Source: Bacteroidales bacterium
GTDB taxonomy: Bacteria; Bacteroidota; Bacteroidia; Bacteroidales; JAFGXI01
DNA: 7,014 nt
Direction: 5' to 3'
Assembly: GCA_026985625.1 (NCBI GenBank)
Contig: JALSQC010000386.1
Span: 1-7,014 of the forward strand
The translations under genes and the position numbers were made by a program. Each line of letters opens with the position of its first letter. Positions within the stretch are counted from its first letter, which is position 1. The notes under the pieces are model-generated. The model was not told the origin of the DNA. It was given only the letters and a program-made list of their open reading frames with translations, and did no database searches. Of this stretch, positions 1 to 6,126 are shown piece by piece.

Positions 1-123
1 CAATAATTCAACCAAATAATTATCATACTTTTTTCAAGAAAATTATTGTTTTTTTACCTATACCAACAATCTGCGCTAAATATTCTATAATAATTGGCTT
101 TTGTAGGTAACTTTACAGTCTGA

Positions 124-251
124 CGGTCAAGTGTATGAGTAGTGGCGGGATTTTTCGTACTTACTTTTATTTTGCACTGTCGTATATTTTATGTATTTTG
201 TTCATATTTAGTGCTTTGCCCGCCATTGCTTATACACAATGTTGTGAGCCG
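124..251. repeat. Long imperfect palindrome, attC-like candidate
   Basis: Positions 131-149 pair with 219-237 over 19 consecutive positions, 16 Watson-Crick and 3 G-T/G-U wobble, with a GC-rich core (GGCGGG at 144-149 against CCCGCC at 219-224). Inside it GCACT (174-178) pairs with AGTGC (210-214), and ATAT (184-187) with ATAT (204-207). Outside it CAA (128-130) can pair with TTG (242-244) and CGG (124-126) with CCG (249-251), leaving small bulges. The whole is about 128 nt, within the usual size range of integron attC sites, which fold as single strands from nested paired boxes separated by spacers. It lies immediately downstream of the minus-strand CPBP gene, where a cassette's attC would be. 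The outer boxes do not match the classical GTTRRRY core well, so integron membership is an inference. Alternatives are a REP-like element of a Bacteroidota repeat family or a structured RNA/terminator. Confidence 0.6.
241..250 (+). repeat. 10-bp inverted repeat, copy 1 (GTTGTGAGCC)
   Basis: GTTGTGAGCC at this position is the exact reverse complement of GGCTCACAAC at 1117-1126, so the two copies bracket the CPBP gene. This copy is also the outer edge of the palindrome at 124-251. In a cassette reading it would be the inverse-core side of the recombination site downstream of the minus-strand gene. Confidence 0.6.
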
Positions 252-258
252 TTTTTAT

Positions 259-1077
259 TCAATCAACATATTTTTGTTTAAAAAAGAAATCTTTCTCCTT
301 AAAAATTATTATAATTGCAAATATTAGTAATAAACCTGTTTGTATTACCTTGCTATCAGGATGAGTAGCAAATATCTCATTGAAATATCCTGCCGTAATA
401 TGAAATATTATCGGAACAATTATGTTTCTATGGGATTTATAATAAAGCCAATTCATTATAATTACAAAGGGGAAAATACTAATCAGGAAATTTACACTAT
501 GTATCCAACCTGTTTCAACTAAATTGCTTTGATAATAATGGTTTATAGTTGAAAGTGGAATATGCCAAATTCCCCAAAAAAGAGCAAAAATGATAGATGT
601 TTTAAATAAATTAAATTTGTTCCTTAAAACATCTGTGCCATAGGTATGCCATCCCAATTCTTCAAAAATCGGTGCCATTATAAGCAGAAACCATACAGGA
701 AAAACACCTGATGTAAATGTGTAATGCCCTGTTATGGTAAATTGTTGCGGACTATATCCGAATAATAATGAAATTGTTTGTGCAAGTAAAATACTTCCCA
801 ACATTAAAAAAAATGTAAGGAATAGATAAATAGGTTTAATCTTGCTAATATTTAAAAATCTTTCCGTTAAATCTTTTTTCAAATTAGAGTCTCTGCTAAT
901 TAGCCAAAAAGCAATAATCATAGGTGTAATTAAACCAATAAAACCTAAAATTGAAGCCAATATCATATTAGAATCTTTTTGATGACTAATATATCCTGCA
1001 ATAATCCAGAGTATCCAAGGAATAACCGTAGATAAACTGTAAAAAAGAATAGGGTGTTTATAATTATTTATTTTCAT
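259..1077 (-). CDS. CPBP-family intramembrane metalloprotease
   Basis: A 272-residue, very hydrophobic protein with about seven or eight predicted membrane segments. It has the CPBP (CAAX protease and bacteriocin-processing, Rce1/Abi-like) motifs in order: EELGW with the glutamate pair at residues 139-140, FWGIWH with histidine 172, and a FHITAG segment with histidine 226. These residues would form a glutamate/histidine active site in the membrane. The asparagine usually four residues after the last histidine is glycine (G230); N233 lies close by, so the fourth motif is atypical. Bacterial members act in peptide maturation or bacteriocin self-immunity, but the substrate cannot be told here. 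The start at 1077 follows a GGAG 13 nt upstream, unusually distant. No TAnnTTTG promoter is visible upstream, and the gene sits between inverted 10-mers next to an attC-like palindrome, suggesting horizontal acquisition. The family call is firm; the function is open. Confidence 0.88.
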   Translation of the reverse strand: MKINNYKHPILFYSLSTVIPWILWIIAGYISHQKDSNMILASILGFIGLITPMIIAFWLISRDSNLKKDLTERFLNISKIKPIYLFLTFFLMLGSILLAQTISLLFGYSPQQFTITGHYTFTSGVFPVWFLLIMAPIFEELGWHTYGTDVLRNKFNLFKTSIIFALFWGIWHIPLSTINHYYQSNLVETGWIHSVNFLISIFPFVIIMNWLYYKSHRNIIVPIIFHITAGYFNEIFATHPDSKVIQTGLLLIFAIIIIFKEKDFFFKQKYVD

Positions 1078-1116
1078 AGTTCTTGATAATCTCCATTCAA
1101 TTTTTCTTTGTTTAAT

Positions 1117-1126
1117 GGCTCACAAC
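1117..1126 (-). repeat. 10-bp inverted repeat, copy 2 (GGCTCACAAC)
   Basis: This is the reverse complement of 241-250. Read on the minus strand it is GTTGTGAGCC, 39 nt upstream of the CPBP start codon. That is where the 5' boundary of a gene cassette would lie. The match does not extend past the 10 bp on either side. Confidence 0.55.
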
Positions 1127-1218
1127 AAAAAAACAAAAAAGCAGATATCTAATTTAGTTTTTTTGTATAATGTATTATTCTAAGACAGCTTTAATAATAA
1201 ATTTATACTAAATGTAAT

Positions 1219-1238
1219 AAGAATAAAACTTTATTCTT
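1219..1238 (-). terminator. Weak hairpin at the ferredoxin stop codon
   Basis: AAGAATAAA (1219-1227) and TTTATTCTT (1230-1238) form a 9-bp inverted repeat around a 2-nt centre that overlaps the ferredoxin stop codon. It is AT-rich, and the tight loop would open one or two pairs. No other hairpin followed by a T-run is clear in 1078-1230, so it may end ferredoxin transcription, but it would be a poor intrinsic terminator. Confidence 0.2.
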
Positions 1239-1425
1239 CTTCAAATTTTATAACTTCAACAGGGCAAGACTCGGCAGCCTCTATAATTTCATCTTTTGAC
1301 GAGTTTAAATCAGCACCTTCTTTTACCTCTGATACATCGTTAACTTCGAATATTTCGGGAGCTGTTTCTTCGCAAAGTCCGCAAGATATACAGCCTTCTT
1401 CAACCCATACTTTTTTTATAGCCAT
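1231..1425 (-). CDS. Single-cluster [4Fe-4S] ferredoxin
   Basis: A 64-residue acidic protein with the arrangement C12-x2-C15-x2-C18 and a distant C54-P55, which is the ligand set for one [4Fe-4S] cluster. The second half of the usual 2[4Fe-4S] bacterial ferredoxin has lost its cysteines, as in the monocluster ferredoxins of Thermotoga and Desulfovibrio. It is a soluble, low-potential one-electron carrier in the cytoplasm; its partner enzymes cannot be inferred because no oxidoreductase is adjacent. Length is normal for the family and the acidic C-terminus (FEEE) is typical. The ATG at 1425 lies about 30 nt downstream of a good -7 box. It appears to be a monocistronic unit, divergent from gldF, and a 27-bp perfect palindrome over its promoter suggests a dedicated repressor. 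Confidence 0.93.
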   Translation of the reverse strand: MAIKKVWVEEGCISCGLCEETAPEIFEVNDVSEVKEGADLNSSKDEIIEAAESCPVEVIKFEEE

Positions 1426-1456
1426 TTTTATTTGTTTTTTTATGATTAATAATGTG

Positions 1457-1464
1457 CAAAGATA
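1457..1464 (-). promoter_or_regulatory. Ferredoxin promoter, -7 box TATCTTTG
   Basis: On the minus strand this reads TATCTTTG followed by C, an exact match to the Bacteroidota sigma-A -7 consensus TAnnTTTG. Transcription would start near 1450, giving a leader of about 25 nt. No clear TTTG -33 element is found at the expected spacing, where the palindrome 1468-1494 lies instead. Confidence 0.7.
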
Positions 1465-1467
1465 ATA

Positions 1468-1494
1468 ATTTATTTAGATTAAATCTAAATAAAT
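1468..1494. promoter_or_regulatory. Perfect 27-bp palindrome, probable operator
   Basis: ATTTATTTAGATT (1468-1480) and AATCTAAATAAAT (1482-1494) are exact reverse complements around a single central base, giving 13 of 13 pairs. The palindrome begins 3 bp upstream of the ferredoxin -7 box and covers its spacer and -33 region, so a bound dimer would block RNA polymerase. The TTTAGATT/AATCTAAA halves resemble the TTAG...CTAA style of DtxR/IdeR/MntR-type metal-responsive repressors, which would make sense for an iron-sulfur protein, but this assignment is inference. It ends 66 bp upstream of the gldF -7 box. Chance palindromes are more likely in AT-rich DNA, yet 13 perfect pairs remain notable. 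Confidence 0.6.
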
Positions 1495-1560
1495 GTATTT
1501 TTTTTAATTGTTTTAACAAAAATTAATTTAAAAGCAATTACATAAACATATATATTTAAT

Positions 1561-1568
1561 TAAATTTG
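1561..1568 (+). promoter_or_regulatory. gldF operon promoter, -7 box TAAATTTG
   Basis: TAAATTTG matches the Bacteroidota -7 consensus TAnnTTTG and is followed by C. Transcription would begin near 1575, leaving a leader of roughly 14 nt before the gldF ATG at 1589. No good TTTG -33 element stands 19-20 bp upstream. It would drive gldF, gldG and the DUF4340-like gene, since no further promoter is seen between them. Confidence 0.6.
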
Positions 1569-1588
1569 CAAATCAATAAACACAATAT

Positions 1589-2320
1589 ATGTTTACACTT
1601 TTTAAAAAAGAGATTAATAATTTTTTCAGTTCGCTAATAGGCTATATAGTAATAATTGTTTTCTTACTGGTAAACAGTTTATTTATTTGGGTTTTCCCCG
1701 GCAAATTTAACATTTTAGATTCTGGATATTCCACATTACAATCGTTATTTATATTATCGCCTTGGATATTTTTATTTTTAGTTCCTGCTATTACAATGAG
1801 ATTAATTTCCGACGAAAAAAAATCCGGGACAATAGAACTTTTATTTACACGTCCATTAAGCGATTTTCAGATTATATTTGTTAAATATCTTGCAGGAGTT
1901 TCTCTAGTATTATTTTCTATTTTACCATCGTTAATTTATTTTATATCAGTTTATTATTTAGGCAACCCTGTTGGTAATATCGATACAGGAGCCACTTGGG
2001 GCTCTTACATAGGACTGTTTTTTTTAGCAAGCGTATATGCATCAATAGGTATTTTTGCATCGGCATTAACACAAAATCAAATAATAGCATTTATAGTATC
2101 AATGCTATTATCGTTCTTTTTTTATATAGGATTTGAATCAATATCGTCATTAAGTTTTTTTAAATCAATACAAGGTATAATAATTAATTTTGGAATAGAC
2201 GAGCATTATAAATCAATAAGCAGAGGAGTTATAGATACCCGCGATATTATATATTTTACAAGTATAATAGCCGGATTTTTATTTGCAACAAAATTAGTTT
2301 TACAAAGCAGAAAATGGTAA
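1589..2320 (+). CDS. gldF: Gliding-associated ABC transporter permease GldF
   Basis: A 243-residue, ABC-2-type permease with about six membrane segments, near residues 14-35, 53-72, 97-120, 135-155, 160-182 and 215-236. Family hallmarks are the cytoplasmic loop ISDEKKSGTIELLFTRPLSD (about 74-93) and the late RGVIDTRDIIYF segment. In gliding Bacteroidota GldF pairs with GldG and the ATPase GldA; the transported substrate is unknown and the complex is not universal among gliders, so presence here does not prove gliding. Length matches the family. The ATG at 1589 is supported by the -7 box 20 bp upstream. The last codons overlap gldG by 7 bp, implying translational coupling. No ATPase is encoded in the window, so GldA must be elsewhere. 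Confidence 0.93.
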   Translation: MFTLFKKEINNFFSSLIGYIVIIVFLLVNSLFIWVFPGKFNILDSGYSTLQSLFILSPWIFLFLVPAITMRLISDEKKSGTIELLFTRPLSDFQIIFVKYLAGVSLVLFSILPSLIYFISVYYLGNPVGNIDTGATWGSYIGLFFLASVYASIGIFASALTQNQIIAFIVSMLLSFFFYIGFESISSLSFFKSIQGIIINFGIDEHYKSISRGVIDTRDIIYFTSIIAGFLFATKLVLQSRKW

Positions 2321-4029
2321 AAAAGCAAAATAAAAGAAATATAAAAAAATATCATATTACAGAATTTATTATTATTCTTATTATCTTAATTTTAACAAAT
2401 TATGTTGCTTCGTTTGTTTTTGGACGATTCGATTTAACAGCCGACAAACGTTATACAATATCAAATACAACAAAAGATTATTTAAAAAAACTCGACGATA
2501 TTGTATATTTTAAAGTTTATCTTAACGACGATAATTTACCTTATGATTTTCAACGATTACGCAATAGCATAAAAGAAATGTTAGACGAATTTCGTGTTTA
2601 CGGAAAAGATAACATACAATACGATTTTATTAATCCTACCGAAAGTAACAATAAAAAAACTATAAATAAAATATATAAACAATTATACGACAAAGGCTTA
2701 ACTCCCGCAAATATATCCGAAAAAAATAAAGATGGTTCCACGTCGCAACAAATATTATTTCCGGGAGCATTAGTATCGTATAAAAACAAAGAAATTGCAA
2801 TAGACTTTTTTAAAGATAATGCCGAACTGTCATCGGTTCAAAACCTTAATAACTCTATTCAAGATTTAGAATACACACTAACCAACGCCATTCATAAACT
2901 ACAAACAATAGAAAAACCAAAAATTGCATTCATCTACGGACACAAAGAGTTAGATGCTCCTTACGTTGCCGACTTAACAAAGTCGTTACAAGAATTTTAC
3001 GATGTTGATAGAGTTAAAATAAATAAACAATTACACGCCTTAGATAATTACAACTTAATAATTATAGCAAAACCCGACTCCTTTGTAGATAAATACGATA
3101 AATTTATTATAGACCAATTTATAATGAAAGGCGGAAAGTCGTTTTGGCTTTACGACCCTGTAAATGCAAATCTCGACAGTTTAGCTTATTTACCTTATAC
3201 TTTAGCACAAATAAGAAAAACAAATATCGACGACCTGTTATTTAATTACGGAGTAAGAGTAGATCCTAACCTTATACAAGATATGCAATGTGCTGTTATA
3301 CCGGTAAATACAGCAATAGCAGGTATGCCTCCAAAATTTGAACCGGCACCTTGGATTTTTTATCCATTAATTAATCCCGACGGCACACACCCAATTAATA
3401 AAAATCTTAACATTATAAAAACACAGTTTGTAAGCACAATAGATACCGTTGGCGAAGATAAAAACATAAAAAAAACATTTCTGTTGCGAACATCAAAATT
3501 CTCGCGAGTAATAAATGCACCTGCACGTATAAGCTTAGACATTTTAAATAAAGAACCCAACCCTCGAATATTTACAAAACACAATTTACCTATTGCCGTG
3601 TTACTCGAAGGAAAATTTCAGTCGCTATTTAAAAACAGATTAACACCTGAGATAGAAAACAATAAAGATATTGCATTTAAAAAAGACAGTAAACCTACAA
3701 AAATGATTGTAGTATCCGATGGCGATATTATTAAAAATAATTTACGGCGACGTGGCAAAAACTACATTCCATATCCTTTAGGTTACGACAGATATACTCG
3801 ACAAATGTTCGGTAACAAAGAGTTTGCACTTAATTGCATAAACTACTTACTCGACGACTCCGGAATAATGAACGTTCGTAAACATAACTTTAAATTACGT
3901 TTACTCGATAGAGTTAAATCAAACAACGAACGATTATTTTGGCAACTAATAAACATTATTCTACCATTATTGTTTATAATAATAATAGGCATAATTATAA
4001 ACATTATACGAAAACGAAAATACGCTTAA
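2314..4029 (+). CDS. gldG: Gliding-associated ABC transporter auxiliary protein GldG
   Basis: A 571-residue protein with one N-terminal membrane segment (about 17-37), a large extracytoplasmic region and one C-terminal membrane segment (about 545-565) followed by the basic tail RKRKYA. Directly after the first segment is the GldG signature RFDLTADKRYTIS (38-50). The middle holds the ABC-auxiliary (GldG/ABC_transp_aux-like) domain with FIYGHKELDAPY and WLYDPVNANLDSL segments. Length and topology are normal for the family. It is the partner of the permease GldF, whose stop codon overlaps this start (ATGGTAA at 2314-2320). The next gene follows after 43 bp on the same strand with no terminator or promoter visible. 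The exact role of GldG is not established; the soluble domain may gate or bind a substrate in the periplasm. Confidence 0.93.
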   Translation: MVKKQNKRNIKKYHITEFIIILIILILTNYVASFVFGRFDLTADKRYTISNTTKDYLKKLDDIVYFKVYLNDDNLPYDFQRLRNSIKEMLDEFRVYGKDNIQYDFINPTESNNKKTINKIYKQLYDKGLTPANISEKNKDGSTSQQILFPGALVSYKNKEIAIDFFKDNAELSSVQNLNNSIQDLEYTLTNAIHKLQTIEKPKIAFIYGHKELDAPYVADLTKSLQEFYDVDRVKINKQLHALDNYNLIIIAKPDSFVDKYDKFIIDQFIMKGGKSFWLYDPVNANLDSLAYLPYTLAQIRKTNIDDLLFNYGVRVDPNLIQDMQCAVIPVNTAIAGMPPKFEPAPWIFYPLINPDGTHPINKNLNIIKTQFVSTIDTVGEDKNIKKTFLLRTSKFSRVINAPARISLDILNKEPNPRIFTKHNLPIAVLLEGKFQSLFKNRLTPEIENNKDIAFKKDSKPTKMIVVSDGDIIKNNLRRRGKNYIPYPLGYDRYTRQMFGNKEFALNCINYLLDDSGIMNVRKHNFKLRLLDRVKSNNERLFWQLINIILPLLFIIIIGIIINIIRKRKYA

Positions 4030-4072
4030 ACAAAAAAATAATTAAGAACCTTTAAATTATAATAAGCAAAAA

Positions 4073-5089
4073 ATGAAATCACAAAAATTAATATTAGCAG
4101 TTTTAATAATTTTAGTTATAATATCTGCATTTTTTTATTTCTCTAACCAAAACAGCACAATAAAAAAAGAATTAAAAGATTTTGCTGTTGAAGATACAGC
4201 ATCAATAGATAAAATTTTTATGGTAGATAAATTTAATCAAAAAGTTTTATTAGAACGAGGCGACAATTATACCTGGACAGTAAACTCAAAATACAAAGCA
4301 CGCAAAGATGCTATAGATATGCTATTAAAAACCATAAAACTTGTAAAAGTAAAAATGCCTGTAGCAAGAGCAGCTCGCGAAAATATAATAAAACGTTTAG
4401 CAAGTCAATCGATAAAAGTAGAGATATACTCAAAAGGCAAATTAATTCGCAGATATTATGTTGGCGATGCAACACAAGACCACTCAGGAACATATATGTT
4501 GTTAGAAAACTCAGCATCACCGTTTATTACACATATAGATGGATTTACAGGTTATTTAACAACTCGGTATTTTATAAGCGAACGGTTATGGAAAGTAAAC
4601 TCGGTATTTTACTATCCAAAATTTAAAAATATATCAAAAGTAAGTTTACAATATCCGCAAACACCCGAAAAATCGTTTACAGCCGAACAATTAGGATACA
4701 ATAAATTTGCACTAAAAGATTACCACGGAAACAATATAAAAAACTTTGATACTCTTAAAGTTAAACAATATATGTCGCTATTTAAAAAAGTAAACTACGA
4801 AGCACCCGTTGTAAATATGCGAAAAACACGTAGAGACTCTATAAATGCAATGCCTTACGAACAAATATTTACAGTCGAAGATATTAACGGAATAAAAAAT
4901 ACTATTAAAACAAAACTTGTTCCCAATATAGATACAACATTAGACGATAAAGGCAATATAATTGTAAACAAATATGACTTAGACCGAATGTATTGCTTTA
5001 TGCACAATGATTCCGAGATTGTTACAGTGCAATACTATGTTTTCGACCCTTTAATTAAAGATATTAAAGAATTTATAAAAAAAGATTAA
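4073..5089 (+). CDS. DUF4340-like membrane-anchored protein, third gene of the gldFG operon
   Basis: A 338-residue protein with a short basic start, one hydrophobic segment (about 5-23) and a long hydrophilic remainder, so most of it is probably outside the inner membrane. There is no cysteine after the hydrophobic stretch, so it is not a lipoprotein; the segment is either an anchor or an uncleaved signal. The body has a pattern I recognise from DUF4340 proteins: a W-T-V-N-S-K-Y segment, then YYVGDATQDHSGTYMLLENS, then a GFTGYLTTRYF-x5-LWKV segment. DUF4340 genes often follow GldG-type genes in ABC operons, so it is probably a structural or substrate-handling partner of GldFG. The enzymatic role, if any, is unknown. 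It starts 43 bp after gldG, in an A-rich leader with no separate promoter. In several flavobacteria the gene after gldG is dnaN instead, so the arrangement differs. Confidence 0.75.
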   Translation: MKSQKLILAVLIILVIISAFFYFSNQNSTIKKELKDFAVEDTASIDKIFMVDKFNQKVLLERGDNYTWTVNSKYKARKDAIDMLLKTIKLVKVKMPVARAARENIIKRLASQSIKVEIYSKGKLIRRYYVGDATQDHSGTYMLLENSASPFITHIDGFTGYLTTRYFISERLWKVNSVFYYPKFKNISKVSLQYPQTPEKSFTAEQLGYNKFALKDYHGNNIKNFDTLKVKQYMSLFKKVNYEAPVVNMRKTRRDSINAMPYEQIFTVEDINGIKNTIKTKLVPNIDTTLDDKGNIIVNKYDLDRMYCFMHNDSEIVTVQYYVFDPLIKDIKEFIKKD

Positions 5090-5099
5090 TACTATATGT

Positions 5100-6092
5100 T
5101 TAATTTAGCAAGTCTATCAGGATTTTTATTTCCATTCCCGGAGATATTTTCTCGTAAAGAATATTATATACAGCATTTGTAATTGCAAGTTCAATGTTAA
5201 ATCTTTTATTAATCTCGTATATTCCCTTAACAGCATAATATCCCTCGGCAACCATATTCATCTCAAACTGGGCAGCTTTAACCGAGTAACCTTTTCCTAT
5301 CATATTACCAAACGTTCGATTCCTGCTAAAAGTAGAATAAGCCGTAACTAATAAATCGCCCAAATATACCGAATTTTTTATATCACGAGTAATAGGATGC
5401 ACAACATCAACAAAACGTTTAATCTCGCGAATAGCATTTGATATTAATACAGCCTGAAAATTATCGCCATAACCTAATCCATGGCAAATACCCGACGCCA
5501 CAGCCATAATATTTTTCATTACGGTAGCATACTCGGTTCCAAAAATATCATCAGACAAGCTTGTACGAATATATCGCGATGCAAACAACTTTGATATATA
5601 TTGAGCATCATTATAATTTTGAGTAGATATTGTTAAATATGTTAACCTCTCGAGAGCAATTTCCTCGGCATGACTAGGACCCGAAACCACCCCAAGTTTT
5701 GATAAAGGCACATCGTATTTTTTATGCATAAAATCACAAACCGTAAGATAATCTTCGGGAACTATACCTTTAATTGCCGATAAAATCATTTTATTTTTAA
5801 ACGCTGCTTTTTTAACCCCGTCAAGAGTAACTTTTAAAAATGCCGATGGCACAACAAGAAATACAATTTCGGCATCTTTTATAGTATCCTCTACATTTGT
5901 AAAAAAGTTTAATTTCTTGATATCAAGTTTAACCGAACTTAAGAAATTAGGATTTCTATTATTTTTTAAAATAAAATCTATGCTTTTTTGATGACGTATA
6001 TACCAATTAATTTCATTAGTATTATCGAGTAATATTTTAATAATTGCAGTTGCCCAACTACCCTCTCCAATAACGGCAATTTTTTTATTCAT
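5100..6092 (-). CDS. gpsA: NAD(P)H-dependent glycerol-3-phosphate dehydrogenase
   Basis: A 330-residue cytoplasmic enzyme that reduces dihydroxyacetone phosphate to sn-glycerol 3-phosphate, the backbone for phospholipids. The N-terminal Rossmann fold starts with AVIGEGSWATA (residues 6-16; usually GxGxWGTA), followed by VVPS (80-83), SAIKGI (105-110, usually SATKGI) and SGPSHAEE (137-144). The C-terminal domain has MKNIMAVASG with the catalytic lysine at 193, GYGDN (207-211), and GDLLVTAYSTFSRNRTFG (245-262), which binds the substrate phosphate. VAEGYYAVKG follows near residue 280. Length is normal and all key residues are present; glycine-to-alanine at position 14 and threonine-to-isoleucine at 107 are mild departures. 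It lies 34 bp downstream of the Crp/Fnr gene on the same strand and probably shares its transcript. Its stop codon is 10 bp from that of the convergent DUF4340-like gene. Confidence 0.95.
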   Translation of the reverse strand: MNKKIAVIGEGSWATAIIKILLDNTNEINWYIRHQKSIDFILKNNRNPNFLSSVKLDIKKLNFFTNVEDTIKDAEIVFLVVPSAFLKVTLDGVKKAAFKNKMILSAIKGIVPEDYLTVCDFMHKKYDVPLSKLGVVSGPSHAEEIALERLTYLTISTQNYNDAQYISKLFASRYIRTSLSDDIFGTEYATVMKNIMAVASGICHGLGYGDNFQAVLISNAIREIKRFVDVVHPITRDIKNSVYLGDLLVTAYSTFSRNRTFGNMIGKGYSVKAAQFEMNMVAEGYYAVKGIYEINKRFNIELAITNAVYNILYEKISPGMEIKILIDLLN

Positions 6093-6126
6093 AAAAATAT
6101 TTTAAATTATAAAACTAAATAAGAAA

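Noticed and set aside
1..123. Open stretch in the third plus frame (3-110) that could be the 3' end of an upstream gene
   Set aside because: Its translation shows no recognisable domain and too little is present to separate it from chance; nothing else is seen in this stretch.
142..327. Plus-strand open frame of 61 codons starting in the palindrome
   Set aside because: It runs through the stem-loop arms and into the end of the CPBP gene, has no promoter or ribosome-binding context, and its hydrophobic, Phe/Tyr-rich translation looks like AT-rich noise.
1078..1230. Possible Bacteroidota promoter for the CPBP gene
   Set aside because: The best minus-strand candidate (TACATTTA) misses the key final G and lies over 100 bp from the start codon; no exact TAnnTTTG is present.
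2598..2789. Minus-strand open frame inside gldG
   Set aside because: It lies wholly within a well-supported gene on the other strand and has no motif or start signal. The same applies to the minus-strand frames at 3360-3584 and 4311-4520 and the plus-strand frame at 340-522.
4030..4072. Possible terminator or promoter between gldG and the DUF4340-like gene
   Set aside because: The 43-bp gap is plain A/T-rich sequence with no hairpin and no TAnnTTTG, which supports one continuous operon.
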